From Curvibacter sp. GWA2_64_110 (GTDB lineage Bacteria; Pseudomonadota; Gammaproteobacteria; Burkholderiales; Burkholderiaceae_C), in contig MGPC01000005.1 in the NCBI GenBank assembly GCA_001797315.1, positions 1 through 64,000 of the forward strand: DNA of 64,000 bases. Reading direction: 5' to 3'. Shown piece after piece: positions 42,601 to 51,719 of the stretch (positions are counted from its first letter, which is position 1; each line of letters opens with the position of its first letter). A model generated the notes under the pieces. It had not been told where the DNA came from. It searched no databases and saw nothing but the letters and a program-made list of their open reading frames with translations. A program made the translations under genes and the position numbers.

Positions 42601-45431
42601 ATTCCACGGTTGCGCTCGCCCATTCACTGGCGGGCAGTTCGGCCACGGTCGGCTTCCGCGCTCTGTCCGAAATTGCGCGTGCACTGGAGCAGGCCCTGCA
42701 GCATGTGCGACTGCAGGCCGGCGGGCAGGCCGAGCAGGCTGACATTTTTCTGGCGGCAGCCGAGGATATCCGGCACTTGCTGCATCAGTTCGCGGCCGGT
42801 TTCCTCAAGGAGCCGGATCCGCAGCTGCTCGATGCGCTGCGTGGCCTCCTGACGACCCCTTTTGCCGGCACAGGTGCCGTTGCCCTTACGGAACCTGCTC
42901 CGATTGAGCTCGACGTGCCCGATGTGGCGGTGGCGGAGACGATCGATGCCGAAGAGGATTTTTCGCTCGATTTCGTCTCGACCGCTCCCGCGTCCGAGCA
43001 GCAGCTTGAGGCTGCCCCAGCCAGGTCTTCTGTGCCGGCCCACGCCCATGTCGGCGCGGCACAGATCGTGGTGGAAGACCGTGTGGATGACATCGATGCG
43101 GTGGATGCCATCGATCTCGACCTGTTTCCGATCTTCGAGGAGGAGGCGGACGAGTTGCTGCCCCAGCTCAGCGGCGCTTTGCGCGAATGGGCAGCCCAGC
43201 CCGACAACAACGGTGCCCGTATGGAGGTGCTGCGGGTCCTGCATACGCTCAAGGGCAGCGCGCGTCTGGCCGGCGCCATGCGCCTGGGTGAAATGGCGCA
43301 CCGCATGGAGTCGGCCATCGAGCAGATGGCCGCCGATTTTGTCCAGACGTCGCAGATCGAGCCCTTGCTGACGCGTTTCGATGCGTTGCAGCAGGACTTT
43401 GATGCCTTGCGTGCCGGCAGCGTCCAGGCGCAAGGCGTGCCGGCGGTGGCGGCAGAGATGCCGCAAGCCCCCGCAGCGCTGGCCCCAACGGTTCCGCCGA
43501 TGAGCTTCGCTCCCTCGGCGCAGGTTCCGTCCCTGAGCAGTGCATTGGCGCCAAGCGTGCGGCATGGCACCGGTCAATCGGTGCGGGTGCGCTCACAGCT
43601 GCTCGACCGCCTGCTCAACCAGGCTGGCGAGGTGATGATCACGCGCTCCCGCCTCGACGTGCGTGTGGGCCAATTGCGCAGCTCGCTCGACGAGCTGACC
43701 GGCAATCTGGACCGGCTGCGCCAGCATCTGCGCGATATCGAGCTGCAGGCAGAAAGCCAGATGCAGTCCCGAATGGCCAAGGACACGGCGCAGGGCTTCG
43801 ATCCGCTGGAGTTCGACCGTTTCACGCGCGTGCAGGAACTCACACGCATGATGGCCGAGTCGGTCAATGACGTGGCGACCGTGCAGCGCAACCTGCTGCG
43901 CACGGTGGAAGGCACCGAGGATGATTCGGTCGCGCAGGCGCGCCAGGCGCGCGAACTGCAGCGCGATCTGTTGCGCACGCGCATGGTGGAGTTCGAGAGC
44001 ATTTCCGAACGCCTCTACGGCGTGGTGCGGCAAGCGGCCAAGGAGGCCAGCAAGCAGGTCAAGCTCGACATTACCGGCGGTTCGCTCGAGATGGACCGCG
44101 GCGTGCTCGAACGGATGGCGCCGGCTTTCGAGCACATGCTGCGCAATGCCGTGGCTCATGGCATCGAAGCACCGGCCCGACGTGAGTCGCTGGGCAAGTC
44201 GCCGGCCGGCACGATCACGATTGAGCTGCATCAGGAAGGCAACGACGTCTCGATCACCTTCCATGACGATGGCGCAGGGCTTGACCTGGCGCGCATTCGC
44301 GAGAAAGCCCAGTCTCATGGACTGGTTGCGCCCGGCGTGATGCTGTCGGATGCCGATGCCGCCAACCTCATCTTCACCCCGGGTTTCTCCACGGCCGCGC
44401 AGGTGACGGAACTGGCCGGCCGCGGTATCGGCATGGACGTGGTGCGGGCGGAAGTCTATGCCCTGGGCGGGCGGATCGAAACCGGCACCGAAGCGGGTCG
44501 GGGCACCCGCTTCAAGCTGGTGTTGCCGCTGACCACGGCGGTGACCCAGGTGGTCATGCTGCGCATGGGACATTTGACGGTGGGTGTGCCCGCCAATCTG
44601 ATCGAGATCGTGCGGCGCGTTTCCGTGCCTGAGCTGGATCAAGCCTACCAGAGCGGCAGTTTCGAGTATGCGGGTGAGGCGATGCCTTTCTTCTGGGCCG
44701 GAGCGTTGCTGCAATCCTCCGGACGCAGCCATGAGGCCCAGGGAAAGACCCTGCCGGTGGTGGTTTGCCGTAGTGCAGGCCAGCGTCTGGCCATCCACGT
44801 GGATGAAATCCTGGGCAACCAGGAGGTGGTGGTGAAGAACCTCGGGCCGCAACTCTCGCGGCTGCCGGGCTTGGCCGGCATGTCGGTGCTGGCTTCGGGC
44901 GCGGTGGTGCTGATCTACAACCCGGTGGCGCTGGGGGCGATCTACGGCGACCGGGCACGCGAACTGCAACTGGCTGCCCAAACGGGCGATGGCATCTTGT
45001 CGTCAGCCGGGGCAAATGAGGCCACGCCGGCGGCCAGGCTGGCGGCGAGCGAGTTGCCGCTGGTGCTGGTGGTGGATGATTCCATCACGGTGCGTCGTGT
45101 CACGCAGCGTCTGCTCAAGCGCGAAGGCTACCGTGTGGCCCTGGCATCCGACGGTTTGCAGGCGCTGGAGCGCTTGCAGGAGGAAAAGCCGACGGTGGTG
45201 CTGACAGACATCGAGATGCCGCGTATGGACGGCTTCGATCTGGTGCGCAATATCCGCATGGATGCCCGTCTGCGCGATCTGCCCATCATCATGATCACTT
45301 CGCGTATTGCGCAGAAGCACCGCGAACATGCCCGTGAACTGGGCGTCAACCATTACCTCGGCAAGCCCTATTCGGAAGACGAGCTGCTTAACCTGGTGCG
45401 GCATTACAGCGCGCAGCAGGTTGAGGCCTGA
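39633..45431 (+). CDS. chpA: Hybrid chemosensory kinase ChpA/PilL
   Basis: 1932-residue CheA-type kinase of the Pil-Chp system. Three Hpt domains carry their phospho-histidines at residues 691 (VFHTLKGSSRM), 997 (LAHSLAGSSATVGF) and 1204 (LHTLKGSARLAG). The N-terminal ~600 residues hold further Hpt-like helical bundles without such a motif. Acidic Pro/Ala-rich linkers separate the domains. Then come the dimer helix, the ATPase domain (HMLRNAVAHGIEAPARRESL; GRGIGMDVV), a CheW-like domain and a C-terminal receiver with acceptor Asp 1859 (VVLTDIEMPRMDG). It closes the pil operon after a 44-bp gap. Confidence 0.95.
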   Translation: MQAYAAINSDPEVAVNDLGPLAWVLDELRKSLDGATKAIRRFVRDAELARGSELESLDASQLRIARQQLHQAVGALEMVGLGAPAKVLRAMEALAQKFVQRPEFCSEEAATKVERASFALMEHLEGVLRGKTISAVALFPQYRDVLQLVGEDRIHPADLWAPEWRWIDMALPVQPEPLAYAPAVRIQMDPAVLSMVKTGSVSSARILRDISLGLAAGEQVAEPRVFWKICAAYFEALAQKLCPADVYVKRAASRVLLQYASLARGEHTVSDRLAQDLLFFCAQSVPASEADAPVLAAVRQAYGLTQERAVDYETVLFGRFDPALLVQARKRIATATETWSTLSGGDTNRLKVVTEQFNLVCDSILKLHPESGELARSLMRAVESTVRSGEPPTTSVAMEVATAILYLNAAYEDMDPSDTSMAERSQRLARRLEHVMTGGQPEPLEGWMEDLYRRVSDRQTMGGVVDELRTTLAEVENSLDQFFRKPQDKQPLAEVPSRLGQMRGVFSVLGLDQAALATLRLRDSVERLLVDEVDEATARTGVFEKLGNSLGALGFLIDMLSYQRALAKKLFVYDEALGEFVSLMGREKEKTPVVPSEAPPVPVQEAVLPAAELPEAAERLQEVAALVSEPVAPVAEPQAQPSADEDDDAELRDIFLDEAREVVRNGQDALAALAGDPAELGQQTTVRRVFHTLKGSSRMVGLDEFGEAAWAMEQLLNSWLAEQKPASAALLQLSGEAMQGFGRWVEDIAQDHDAAWSAAPFRQAADGLRLAGQLVPLGLPGAAPQVASQEPMPAEPELAVQTPPAEPLPELELGPDFELEIPPVSDADTTPRAGAMVEPPLELDGIDFGSLAAVSLPAAAEPVFEPGIAESDEDVTRPGTLETAPAMLSDVDAELAPVELSLAEIADDEVTELAEIALPELVLPPQEPVVDMPSSSVADEAADEQVKVIGSLRIGIPLYNVYLNEADEWSRRLQTELSEWALELHRPVSDSTVALAHSLAGSSATVGFRALSEIARALEQALQHVRLQAGGQAEQADIFLAAAEDIRHLLHQFAAGFLKEPDPQLLDALRGLLTTPFAGTGAVALTEPAPIELDVPDVAVAETIDAEEDFSLDFVSTAPASEQQLEAAPARSSVPAHAHVGAAQIVVEDRVDDIDAVDAIDLDLFPIFEEEADELLPQLSGALREWAAQPDNNGARMEVLRVLHTLKGSARLAGAMRLGEMAHRMESAIEQMAADFVQTSQIEPLLTRFDALQQDFDALRAGSVQAQGVPAVAAEMPQAPAALAPTVPPMSFAPSAQVPSLSSALAPSVRHGTGQSVRVRSQLLDRLLNQAGEVMITRSRLDVRVGQLRSSLDELTGNLDRLRQHLRDIELQAESQMQSRMAKDTAQGFDPLEFDRFTRVQELTRMMAESVNDVATVQRNLLRTVEGTEDDSVAQARQARELQRDLLRTRMVEFESISERLYGVVRQAAKEASKQVKLDITGGSLEMDRGVLERMAPAFEHMLRNAVAHGIEAPARRESLGKSPAGTITIELHQEGNDVSITFHDDGAGLDLARIREKAQSHGLVAPGVMLSDADAANLIFTPGFSTAAQVTELAGRGIGMDVVRAEVYALGGRIETGTEAGRGTRFKLVLPLTTAVTQVVMLRMGHLTVGVPANLIEIVRRVSVPELDQAYQSGSFEYAGEAMPFFWAGALLQSSGRSHEAQGKTLPVVVCRSAGQRLAIHVDEILGNQEVVVKNLGPQLSRLPGLAGMSVLASGAVVLIYNPVALGAIYGDRARELQLAAQTGDGILSSAGANEATPAARLAASELPLVLVVDDSITVRRVTQRLLKREGYRVALASDGLQALERLQEEKPTVVLTDIEMPRMDGFDLVRNIRMDARLRDLPIIMITSRIAQKHREHARELGVNHYLGKPYSEDELLNLVRHYSAQQVEA

Positions 45432-45465
45432 TTCGGGTCTTGTGTGGCATTGATGCTGCGCGAGC

Positions 45466-45484
45466 AGCTATCAAAACAATAGCT
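45466..45484. repeat. GCTAY-type short palindrome, copy 3
   Basis: AGCTAT-CAAAACA-ATAGCT between the convergent chpA and photolyase genes. Same family as the copies at 32424 and 33416. Confidence 0.7.
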
Positions 45485-45485
45485 T

Positions 45486-46955
45486 CTAGGGATTCTTCCT
45501 GACCACCGCGTAGCGTGCCAGGGTCTGGGCGCGTGCTGCATCGTGCATCACCAGCGGTGGCGGGTAGTTGCGCCCCAGCGCGATGCCGGCGGCACCGAGT
45601 TCCAGCGGACTGGCTTTCCACGGTGCATGCAGGGCGGCGGTGGGCAGGGCCGCCAGCTGCGGCAGATAGCGCCGGATGAATTTTCCGTCCGGGTCGAACT
45701 TCTCGCTCTGACTGACCGGGTTGAAGATGCGGAACCAGGGCTGCGCATCGCAGCCGCTGGAGGCTACCCACTGCCAGCCGCCGTTGTTGGCGGCCAGATC
45801 GAAGTCGTTGAGCTTCTCGGCGAAATACGTTTCACCCCAGCGCCAGTCGATGCCGAGGTCCTTGACCAGAAAGCTGCCAGCCACCATGCGCAGCCGGTTG
45901 TGCATGTAGCCGGTCTGGTTGAGTTGCAGCATGGCCGCATCGACCAGCGGGTAGCCGGTGCGCCCTTCGCACCAGGCCTGGAACAGTGCCTGGGCGTGCG
46001 GACCGCGCTCCCAGCGGATGGCGTCGTACTCGGGCTTGAAGGCGCCGGTGCAGACGTGCGGAAAATTGGCCAGGATCTGGAAATAGAACTCGCGCCATAC
46101 CAGCTCGCTCAGCCAGACGGCGGCACCGCGGCTGCCCGCCAGGCTGCGCTGCAGCGCCGTGGCAACCAGTTTGCGGATCGAGACCGTGCCGAAGCGCAGA
46201 TGCACGCTCAGGTAGCTCGGCCCCTTGACGGCGGGAAAGTCGCGCGTCTCGTGATACTGGTCCATGCGCTCGAAGAAATCCGCGAACAGTTCGTGGGCAC
46301 CGCTGGCGCCGGTGGGAATTCGAAGCGCTGCAAGATTGGTTCTCTCGAAGCCAAGGTCGTGAAGTTCCGGTACGGACGGGCTCGGCCCGGCCGGCCGTGC
46401 GGCCAGGGCCGAGGCCAGTGGCGCCGGATCCTGAATGTGTAGCGGGTGGGCATGCGCCTTGGTCAGCCAGGCGCGCTGGTAGGGGGTGAAGACGCCATAG
46501 GGCGTTCCGGTCTTGGTCAGGACTTCGCGACCTTCGAAGATGACGTGATCCTTGCAGGTGTGCAGGGCAATGCCGAGGTTGGCCAAGCGGCCGCGTACCC
46601 GGGCATCGCGTGCGATTGCCTGGGGTTCGTAGTCATGGGCGGCGAACACGGCCTGTACCTGCAGCGCCTGCGCCAGTGATGGCAGCACTTCGCTGGCAAC
46701 GCCGTGACGCACGATCAGGCCGGCCTCGGGCCTGGCCGCCAGTGAGCGCAGACTCGCATCAAGCTCCAGCAAGGAGGCGCGGATGAATTCAACGCGCCGG
46801 TCCGCCTTGGGCAGGGGGTCGAGGATGTCGCGGTCGAAAACGAAGACGCAGAAAACCTGCCGGCACTGCCGCAATGCCAGGCACAAGGCGGGGTTGTCGT
46901 CGGTGCGCAGATCGCGCCGGAACCAGACCAGGCCGGAATCGAACGGTTTTTGCAT
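45486..46955 (-). CDS. phrB: Deoxyribodipyrimidine photolyase
   Basis: 489 residues. The N-terminal antenna-binding domain begins LVWFRRDLRTDDNPALCLAL; the C-terminal FAD domain contains GRTGYPLVDAAMLQLNQTGY, MHNRLRMVAGSFLVKDLGID and SSGCDAQPWFRIFNPVSQSE. It repairs cyclobutane pyrimidine dimers using light. The start at 46955 (MQKPFDSG) is 21 bp from the divergent yqgE ATG; the frame is open further upstream only as antisense to yqgE. Confidence 0.96.
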   Translation of the reverse strand: MQKPFDSGLVWFRRDLRTDDNPALCLALRQCRQVFCVFVFDRDILDPLPKADRRVEFIRASLLELDASLRSLAARPEAGLIVRHGVASEVLPSLAQALQVQAVFAAHDYEPQAIARDARVRGRLANLGIALHTCKDHVIFEGREVLTKTGTPYGVFTPYQRAWLTKAHAHPLHIQDPAPLASALAARPAGPSPSVPELHDLGFERTNLAALRIPTGASGAHELFADFFERMDQYHETRDFPAVKGPSYLSVHLRFGTVSIRKLVATALQRSLAGSRGAAVWLSELVWREFYFQILANFPHVCTGAFKPEYDAIRWERGPHAQALFQAWCEGRTGYPLVDAAMLQLNQTGYMHNRLRMVAGSFLVKDLGIDWRWGETYFAEKLNDFDLAANNGGWQWVASSGCDAQPWFRIFNPVSQSEKFDPDGKFIRRYLPQLAALPTAALHAPWKASPLELGAAGIALGRNYPPPLVMHDAARAQTLARYAVVRKNP

Positions 46956-46976
46956 GATCACCGCTAAAATCAAAGA

Positions 46977-47576
46977 ATGTCCGATGATTCTGCACCCATC
47001 AACCTCACGAATCATTTCCTGATTGCGATGCCCGGACTGGCAGATGCGGCTTTCTCCAAAAGCGTGGTCTACCTCTGTGAGCACAGCGAACGCGGGGCGC
47101 TCGGACTGGTGATCAACAAGCCCAGTGACATCAAGTTGCAAAACCTGTTCGACAAGGTCGAGCTGCCGCTGGGCCGTGCCGACCTGAAGGACGAGCCGGT
47201 TTTCCAGGGCGGTCCGGTGCAGACCGAACGCGGGTTCGTGCTGCACGAAGCCATCCTGCCCGAGAAAACCGAGTCCGAGGACCCGGTCTATGCCTCCACC
47301 ATGGTCATTCCAGGTGGGCTGGAGATGACCACCTCGCGCGATGTGCTGGAGGCCCTGTCCACCGGCGGCGGGCCGCGCCGCGTGCTGGTGTCGCTGGGCT
47401 ACGCCGCCTGGGGCGAGGGCCAGCTGGAGTCGGAAATCGGCGAGAACAGCTGGCTGACGGTCGATGCCGACCTGGCCGTGATTTTCGACACGCCGGTGGC
47501 CCAGCGCTACGACAAGGCCCTGTCCCTCCTGGGCCTGCAGGCCTGGATGCTGTCACCTGAAGCGGGGCATGCATGA
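46977..47576 (+). CDS. yqgE: YqgE/AlgH family protein
   Basis: 199 residues of the UPF0301 family: LTNHFLIAMPGLADAAFSKS, YLCEHSERGALGLVINKPS and the C-terminal FLGYAAW-like block VSLGYAAWGEGQLESEIGE. Structures are known but the biochemical role is not settled. It overlaps ruvX by four bases and begins a five-gene run to pyrC'. Confidence 0.93.
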   Translation: MSDDSAPINLTNHFLIAMPGLADAAFSKSVVYLCEHSERGALGLVINKPSDIKLQNLFDKVELPLGRADLKDEPVFQGGPVQTERGFVLHEAILPEKTESEDPVYASTMVIPGGLEMTTSRDVLEALSTGGGPRRVLVSLGYAAWGEGQLESEIGENSWLTVDADLAVIFDTPVAQRYDKALSLLGLQAWMLSPEAGHA

Positions 47577-47995
47577 GCACGGCATCCGTGCCTGCCGTGT
47601 CCGTTCCTGCCGAGTTGCAAACCTTTCTGGCATTGGATTTCGGCCTCAAGCGCACGGGTGTGGCCGTGGGGACGCGCCTGTTGCGCAGCGCCCAGCCACA
47701 GCCAACCATCCAGGCCGAGGGTGATGCCCGCTTTGTCAAAATTGCCGAGCGACTGTGCGAGTGGCAGCCCGATGCCTTGGTGGTCGGCGTCCCTTTCCAT
47801 CCGGACGGGGCCGAGCACGACAATACGGTGCGCGCGCGACGTTTTGCGCGCCAGCTGCGCGGCCGTTTCGGTCTGCCGGTCTACGAGGTCGATGAGCGCT
47901 ACAGCACGACCGAGGCGCTGGCCGCAGGCGCCAAGGATGCCGATGCCGGCGCAGCCTGCATCATTCTGGAACAGTTTTTGAGGACGATGGCATGA
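47573..47995 (+). CDS. ruvX: Holliday-junction resolvase-like YqgF/RuvX
   Basis: 140 residues, RNase H-like fold: LALDFGLKRTGVAVG (first acidic residue), VVGVPFHPDGAEHDN and VDERYSTTEALA, with the C-terminal acidic DADAGAACIILEQFL. In bacteria YqgF is implicated in processing pre-16S rRNA. ATGA overlaps join it to yqgE upstream and pyrR downstream. Confidence 0.93.
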   Translation: MSTASVPAVSVPAELQTFLALDFGLKRTGVAVGTRLLRSAQPQPTIQAEGDARFVKIAERLCEWQPDALVVGVPFHPDGAEHDNTVRARRFARQLRGRFGLPVYEVDERYSTTEALAAGAKDADAGAACIILEQFLRTMA

Positions 47996-48489
47996 GCACA
48001 CTGGTATTGGATGCGGAGGCGCTGTACCGCGAACTGCTGCGCGGCGTGCGGGGGCTGTGCGATGGCCAGACCCGGCTGGTGGGTGTGACTTCCGGCGGTG
48101 CCTGGCTGGCCGAGCGGCTGCAGCGCGATCTGGACCTGCCGGGGGAGCCGGGCGTCATTTCTTCCGCCATGCACCGGGACGATTTTGCGCAGCGCGGCCT
48201 GGCGGCCGGCGGCCAGACCCTGCTGCCCTTCGATGTCAACGACGCGCAGATCCTGCTGCTCGACGACGTGCTCTACACCGGCCGCACCATCCGCGCCGTG
48301 ATCAACGAACTGTTCGACTACGGCCGGCCGGCCAACATCCGGCTGGCGGTGATGGTGGATCGCGGCGGGCGCGAGCTGCCAATTCAGCCGGACTATGCGG
48401 CGGCGCGGGTGACGCTGCCGGCTGGCCAGTTGCTAGCGCTGGCACGTAACGATCAAGGCCATTTCAGTTTCAAAGTGGAGGCCGCGTGA
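47992..48489 (+). CDS. pyrR: PyrR-type bifunctional regulator/uracil phosphoribosyltransferase
   Basis: 165 residues with the phosphoribosyltransferase motif [20 protein letters not shown] and a typical PyrR C terminus. In Gram-positive bacteria PyrR controls attenuation of pyr mRNA; in proteobacteria the regulatory role is less clear, and this copy may act mainly as a salvage enzyme. It overlaps ruvX by four bases. No obvious PyrR attenuator is seen in the 64 bp before pyrB. Confidence 0.92.
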   Translation: MSTLVLDAEALYRELLRGVRGLCDGQTRLVGVTSGGAWLAERLQRDLDLPGEPGVISSAMHRDDFAQRGLAAGGQTLLPFDVNDAQILLLDDVLYTGRTIRAVINELFDYGRPANIRLAVMVDRGGRELPIQPDYAAARVTLPAGQLLALARNDQGHFSFKVEAA

Positions 48490-48553
48490 CAGGCCATCCG
48501 CTTGCCCGCGACATGAACAGACCGTACTGACCGCCCAGCCCAAGACACGCACC

Positions 48554-49516
48554 ATGCTTTACAAACGCAATCCCCAACTCAACAAGAACGGTGAGCTGAT
48601 TCACCTGCTGTCGACCGAAGGACTGTCGAAGGACATCCTGACGCACATCCTCGACACGGCGGCCAACTTCGTCAGCGTCAGCGACCGCGAAGTCAAGAAG
48701 GTGCCGCTGCTGCGCGGCAAGAGCGTGTTCAACCTGTTCTTCGAGAACTCCACCCGCACGCGCACCACCTTCGAGATCGCCGCCAAGCGGCTCTCGGCCG
48801 ACGTGATCAATCTCGACATCGCGCGTTCCTCGGCGTCCAAGGGCGAGTCGCTGCTCGACACCATTGCCAACCTGAGCGCCATGGCGGCCGATCTCTTTGT
48901 CGTGCGCCACAGCGAATCCGGTGCGCCCTACCTGATTGCGCAGCACGTGGCGCCGCACGTGCACGTCATCAATGCCGGTGACGGCCGCCATGCGCATCCG
49001 ACGCAGGGCCTGCTGGACATGTACACCATCCGTCATTACAAGAAGGACTTTTCCAACCTGACGGTGGCCATCGTCGGCGATGTACTGCACTCGCGTGTGG
49101 CGCGCTCCGACATCCATGCGCTGACGACGCTCGGTTGCGCCGAGGTGCGCGTGGTGGGGCCGAAGACCCTGGTGCCGGCCAACATGGCGCCGATGGGTGT
49201 GCGCGTCTGCCACACGCTGGAAGAAGGCATCAAGGGCTGCGACGTCATCATCATGCTGCGGCTGCAGAACGAGCGCATGAGCGGCGCGCTGCTGCCTTCG
49301 TCGCAGGAGTTTTTCAAGAGCTATGGCCTGACGCCCGAGAAGCTGCAGCTGGCCAAACCCGATGCCATCGTGATGCACCCGGGGCCGATCAACCGCGGCG
49401 TCGAGATCGACTCGGCCGTGGTGGACGGCAAGCAGAGTGTGATCCTGCCGCAGGTGACCTTCGGCATTGCAGTGCGCATGGCGGTGATGAGCATCGTTGC
49501 CGGGAATGAGGCATGA
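48554..49516 (+). CDS. pyrB: Aspartate carbamoyltransferase catalytic subunit
   Basis: 320 residues catalysing the committed step of pyrimidine synthesis. Carbamoyl-phosphate loop: [20 protein letters not shown]; further blocks [34 protein letters not shown] and [14 protein letters not shown]. There is no pyrI regulatory gene; the inactive dihydroorotase homologue encoded next is the expected structural partner. Confidence 0.97.
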   Translation: MLYKRNPQLNKNGELIHLLSTEGLSKDILTHILDTAANFVSVSDREVKKVPLLRGKSVFNLFFENSTRTRTTFEIAAKRLSADVINLDIARSSASKGESLLDTIANLSAMAADLFVVRHSESGAPYLIAQHVAPHVHVINAGDGRHAHPTQGLLDMYTIRHYKKDFSNLTVAIVGDVLHSRVARSDIHALTTLGCAEVRVVGPKTLVPANMAPMGVRVCHTLEEGIKGCDVIIMLRLQNERMSGALLPSSQEFFKSYGLTPEKLQLAKPDAIVMHPGPINRGVEIDSAVVDGKQSVILPQVTFGIAVRMAVMSIVAGNEA

Positions 49517-49519
49517 ACA

Positions 49520-49570
49520 CCCCCAGGCTGCGCGACATGGTGTGTCGCTGCGCCATTCCCCTCAAGGGGG
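49520..49570. repeat. REP-like palindrome between pyrB and pyrC'
   Basis: Starts CCCCCAGGCTGCGC and ends CCTCAAGGGGG, with an inner GCGAC/GTCGC hairpin. Elements of this look (CCCC.AGGCTGCGC ... AGGGGG) are frequent between genes in Comamonadaceae genomes, from general knowledge. The rest of the gap to pyrC' (49571-49666) shows no gene. Confidence 0.6.
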
Positions 49571-49666
49571 CAGCGTCAGTGGCCCGGCAGAGCCGGTTCC
49601 ACGACGCTCCCCGATTTGGTCTTGTGGTGCGCCAAGAGTTGTGCGCCGGGCTGTGGAGCTAAGAAG

Positions 49667-50959
49667 ATGAAAGTACTGATCAAAAGCGGCCGGGTGATCG
49701 ATCCCGCCAGCAACCGGGATGAAATCGCCGATGTGGCCATTGCGGCCGGTCGCATCATCGCCATCGGCAGCGCTCCGGCCGATTTCGTTCCCAATCGCAC
49801 GGTCGAGGCGGCAGGCTGCATCGTCGCTCCGGGTCTGATGGACCTGGCCTTGCGCCTGCGCGAGCCCGGGCACGAGCACGAGGGCATGCTGGAGTCCGAG
49901 ATGGAGGCCGCGGTCACCGGCGGCGTGACCAGCCTGGTCTGTCCGCCCGACACCGACCCGGTGCTCGACGAGCCGGGTCTGGTCGAGATGCTCAAGTACC
50001 GTGCCGAAAAACTGCATCAGGCACGCGTCTTTCCGCTTGGCGCGCTGACGCGCAACCTGCAGGGTGAAGTGCTGACCGAGATGGTGGAATTGACGGAGTC
50101 CGGCTGCGTGGCCTTCAGCCAGGCCGACGTACCGCTGGTGAATACCCAGGTGCTGCAGCGCGCCTTGCAGTACGCCAGCACCTTCGACTACGCCGTCTGG
50201 CTGCGGCCGCAGGACTACTACCTCGGCCAGGGCGTGGCGGCCAGCGGGGCGCTGGCAACGCGCATGGGCCTGTCGGGTGTGCCGGTGGCCGCGGAAGTCA
50301 TCGCCATGCAGACCATTTTCGAGCTCATGCGTGCCACCGGCGCGCGGGTGCATCTGTGCCGTATCAGCAGCGCCGCCGGTGTGGCGCTGGTGCGCCAGGC
50401 CAAGGATGAAGGCTTGCCGCTGACCTGCGATGTCAGCATCAACTCGCTGCATCTGACCGACACCGACATCGGCTACTTTGACAGCCGCATGCGCCTGAAC
50501 CCGCCGCTGCGCCAGCAGGCCGACCGCGAGGCCCTGCGCGAAGGCCTGGCCGACGGCACCATCGATGCGCTGGTGTCGGATCACACGCCGGTCGATGAGG
50601 ATGCCAAGGCGCTGCCGTTTGCCGAGAGCGAGCCCGGCGCCACCGGTGCCGAGCTGCTGCTCAGCCTCGCCCTGAAATGGGGGCAGGAAAGCGGCGTCGG
50701 CCTGACGCGCGCACTGGCCGTGCTGACCAGCGAGCCGGCGCGCGTGCTGGGCAATGCGCTGGGCACTTTGCAGATGAGCGCCGGCCAACTGGTGGTCGGC
50801 GGCGTGGCCGATGTCTGCGTCTTCGATTCGTTGACCGAGTGGGTGGTGCAGCCCGAGACGCTGCGCAGCCAAGGCAAGCACACGCCGTTCTCCGGTTACG
50901 AACTGCCGGGCCGGGTACGCTGCACCATCGTGGGTGGGCAGATTGCCTTCCAGGCCTGA
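49667..50959 (+). CDS. pyrC': Dihydroorotase homologue, probably inactive (PyrC')
   Basis: 430 residues of the class I dihydroorotase fold. The metal site is broken: where active enzymes read DLHVHLREPG, this one has DLALRLREPG, so both histidines of HxH are lost. The C-terminal SDHTPVDEDAK keeps its D and H. In Pseudomonas and relatives an inactive PyrC' forms the scaffold of the aspartate carbamoyltransferase dodecamer; its position right after pyrB fits that role. The start at 49667 has GGAG and AAGAAG upstream. A catalytic pyrC must exist elsewhere. Confidence 0.93.
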   Translation: MKVLIKSGRVIDPASNRDEIADVAIAAGRIIAIGSAPADFVPNRTVEAAGCIVAPGLMDLALRLREPGHEHEGMLESEMEAAVTGGVTSLVCPPDTDPVLDEPGLVEMLKYRAEKLHQARVFPLGALTRNLQGEVLTEMVELTESGCVAFSQADVPLVNTQVLQRALQYASTFDYAVWLRPQDYYLGQGVAASGALATRMGLSGVPVAAEVIAMQTIFELMRATGARVHLCRISSAAGVALVRQAKDEGLPLTCDVSINSLHLTDTDIGYFDSRMRLNPPLRQQADREALREGLADGTIDALVSDHTPVDEDAKALPFAESEPGATGAELLLSLALKWGQESGVGLTRALAVLTSEPARVLGNALGTLQMSAGQLVVGGVADVCVFDSLTEWVVQPETLRSQGKHTPFSGYELPGRVRCTIVGGQIAFQA

Positions 50960-51716
50960 GTCGCAAGTTTCCGCCTGGCGCGCCGCCTGGCGCTTGTGGC
51001 GCGCTGTGCCCCACATCCTGGCCGGGCTGCTGACCATCCTGTTCCGCTTCCCGCGTCTGTCGCAGGAACAAAGGGAAATCCGGGTTCAGGTCTGGTCGCG
51101 CGAGATGCTGGCGCGGCTGGGCGTCCGGCTGGTGGTGAAGGGGACGCCGTCAACCCGTGGGCCGGTGCTGCTGGTGGCCAATCACATCTCCTGGCTCGAT
51201 ATCACCTCCTTGCATGCGGCGCGCTACTGCCGTTTCGTTTCCAAGGCGGATGTGAAGGGTTGGCCGCTGATCGGCGCGCTGGCCTCCGGCGTCGGCACGC
51301 TGTTCATCGAGCGCGAATCGCGCCGCGATGCCATGCGTGTGGTGCACCACATGGCTGACAGCCTGCGCGCCGGGGATGTGGTGGCCGTGTTCCCGGAAGG
51401 CACCACCAGCGATGGCGTGCACCTGCTGCCTTTTCACGCCAATCTGCTGCAGGCGGCGATCACGGCAGAGGTGCCGGTGCAACCGGTGGCCCTGCAGTTC
51501 CTGGAGGCGCATACCGGGCAGCGCAGCCTGGCACCGTGCTACGTCGGCGACGACACCCTGCTCGGCTCGGTCTGGCGCACGGTACGCGCGCGCGGCATCA
51601 CGGTGCAGATGGTTTTCGGTGAGCCGCAAGTCGCCCTGGGGCGCGATCGCCGCACCTGGGCCGCGGATCTGCGCGCCACCATCGAGCAGTTGCGGCAGTT
51701 GTCGCCGCGCGTCTGA
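50934..51716 (+). CDS. 1-acyl-sn-glycerol-3-phosphate acyltransferase
   Basis: Up to 260 residues, PlsC-type. The catalytic NHISWLD (HX4D) lies in LLVANHISWLDITSLHA; the acceptor motif is FPEGTTSDGVHLLPFHANLL. A hydrophobic N-terminal segment (VPHILAGLLTILFRF) anchors it to the membrane. It makes phosphatidic acid from lyso-PA. The GTG start lies 26 bases inside pyrC', implying co-translation with the pyr operon; internal starts shortly after are possible. Confidence 0.92.
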   Translation: MGRLPSRPESQVSAWRAAWRLWRAVPHILAGLLTILFRFPRLSQEQREIRVQVWSREMLARLGVRLVVKGTPSTRGPVLLVANHISWLDITSLHAARYCRFVSKADVKGWPLIGALASGVGTLFIERESRRDAMRVVHHMADSLRAGDVVAVFPEGTTSDGVHLLPFHANLLQAAITAEVPVQPVALQFLEAHTGQRSLAPCYVGDDTLLGSVWRTVRARGITVQMVFGEPQVALGRDRRTWAADLRATIEQLRQLSPRV

Positions 51717-51719
51717 ATC

